Shown here: positions 63,755 through 64,000 of the stretch, piece by piece
How the letters are laid out: every line of letters starts with the position of its first letter
Numbering within the stretch: position 1 is the stretch's first letter
Source: JAFAXD01 sp963816775
GTDB lineage: Bacteria; Pseudomonadota; Alphaproteobacteria; Rhizobiales; Xanthobacteraceae
Direction: 5' to 3'
NCBI GenBank assembly: GCA_963816775.1
Contig: CAWFLX010000022.1
Coordinates: 186,001 to 250,000 of the forward strand
DNA: 64,000 bases
Notes under the pieces: model-generated
What the model was told of the DNA's origin: nothing
Database searches by the model: none
The model's input: the letters and a program-made list of their open reading frames with translations, nothing else
Position numbers and translations under genes: made by a program

Positions 63755-64000
63755 CCGCGCGCCGCGCAACACGTGGTAGCTGAGTTCGCCCGGATCGCTG
63801 AGGTCGGGCACTTTCCAACCGCCGAGATCGTACTCGGCCATGCACTCCTCGGCGAAGCCCTTGAACTTGTCGGCGTTGCCGGAGGCCTGCGCGCCGAATA
63901 GACAATAGCGGCGGATCTCTTCGGTCGAGCCGCCGTAGTTGATCTCGTAGAGTTCGTGCCGGCCGCCGAACTCGGTGGCCAGGCAATCCCACAGCAGCTT
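63752..64000 (-). CDS. 4-hydroxyphenylacetate 3-hydroxylase (HpaB)-like flavoprotein, C-terminal end
   Basis: The last 82 codons of a gene entering from the right edge. It reads CLATEFGGRHELYEINYGGS, then EEIRRYCLFGAQASGNADKF and EECMAEYDLGGWKVPDLSDP. The EFGGRHELYExNYxG block and the closing AEYDLGGW are typical of the HpaB/PvcC family of FADH2-dependent monooxygenases. Only the C-terminal portion is seen, so substrate specificity cannot be judged. Confidence 0.75.
   Translation of the reverse strand, partial: KLLWDCLATEFGGRHELYEINYGGSTEEIRRYCLFGAQASGNADKFKGFAEECMAEYDLGGWKVPDLSDPGELSYHVLRGAR

Overview
The window is high-GC DNA from an alphaproteobacterium, most likely Hyphomicrobiales (Rhizobiales) of the Bradyrhizobium/Rhodopseudomonas/Xanthobacteraceae type. 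The evidence is a complete alphaproteobacterial division and cell wall (dcw) cluster, an FtsZ with a long Pro/Arg-rich linker ending in LDIPAFLRRQ, a DUF4170-DUF374-waaA-lpxK lipid A cluster, several orphan tripartite-tricarboxylate (Bug) binding proteins, and dispersed palindromes of a kind common in that group. The genus cannot be fixed from the sequence alone.

Layout. 1-19.9 kb (all minus strand): mraZ-rsmH-ftsL-ftsI-murE-murF-mraY-murD-ftsW-murG-murC-murB-ddl-ftsQ-ftsA-ftsZ-lpxC (lpxC cut by the window edge). Many of these genes overlap by 4 bp. They cover lipid II synthesis from the UDP-MurNAc ligases to MurG, septal synthesis (FtsW/FtsI) and the FtsQ/A/Z divisome, and end in lipid A synthesis. 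Five TGGG boxes at exact 10-bp spacing lie upstream of mraZ. 20.1-29.1 kb: a metallophosphoesterase followed by a Ser/Thr kinase-UspA fusion, rRNA methyltransferases rlmJ and rsmE, a periplasmic RNase T2, two small secreted proteins sharing an exact four-cysteine spacing, and ubiA. 29.2-36.5 kb (accessory): a GMC oxidoreductase with a Bug protein, a small membrane protein, a frameshifted SDR, and two tandem tryptophan-rich secreted proteins, of which the first is frameshifted in its leader and ends in an endosialidase-type (S74) chaperone domain.

36.7-42.2 kb: pmbA, an inositol-phosphatase-like gene and the DUF4170/DUF374/waaA/lpxK set for Kdo-lipid A. 42.2-45.2 kb: a probable catabolic unit (decarboxylating dehydrogenase, amidohydrolase, Bug protein). 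45.2-49 kb: a CBS-BON protein, a Pit phosphate transporter, an AmpD-type amidase and the RNase P RNA (rnpB). 49-56.3 kb: a DctPQM TRAP transporter operon divergent from a fused 5-oxoprolinase/hydantoinase. 56.3-61.1 kb: a Tim44-domain protein and an EmrAB-type efflux pair (emrB broken by an in-frame stop) divergent from a TetR regulator, with two perfect 19-bp operators between. 61.1-64 kb: an extensin-like lipoprotein, an amidase and the C-terminus of a probable 4-hydroxyphenylacetate hydroxylase-like flavoprotein.

The most notable structural signals are: (i) two dispersed palindrome families whose outermost TAG serves as the stop codon of five genes; (ii) the five-box MraZ operator; (iii) the tandem four-cysteine secreted proteins; (iv) the tandem Trp-rich secreted pair with exchanged C-terminal modules; and (v) three genes with reading-frame lesions (SDR, Trp-rich gene 1, emrB). 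I found no tRNA, CRISPR array, transposase or prophage.
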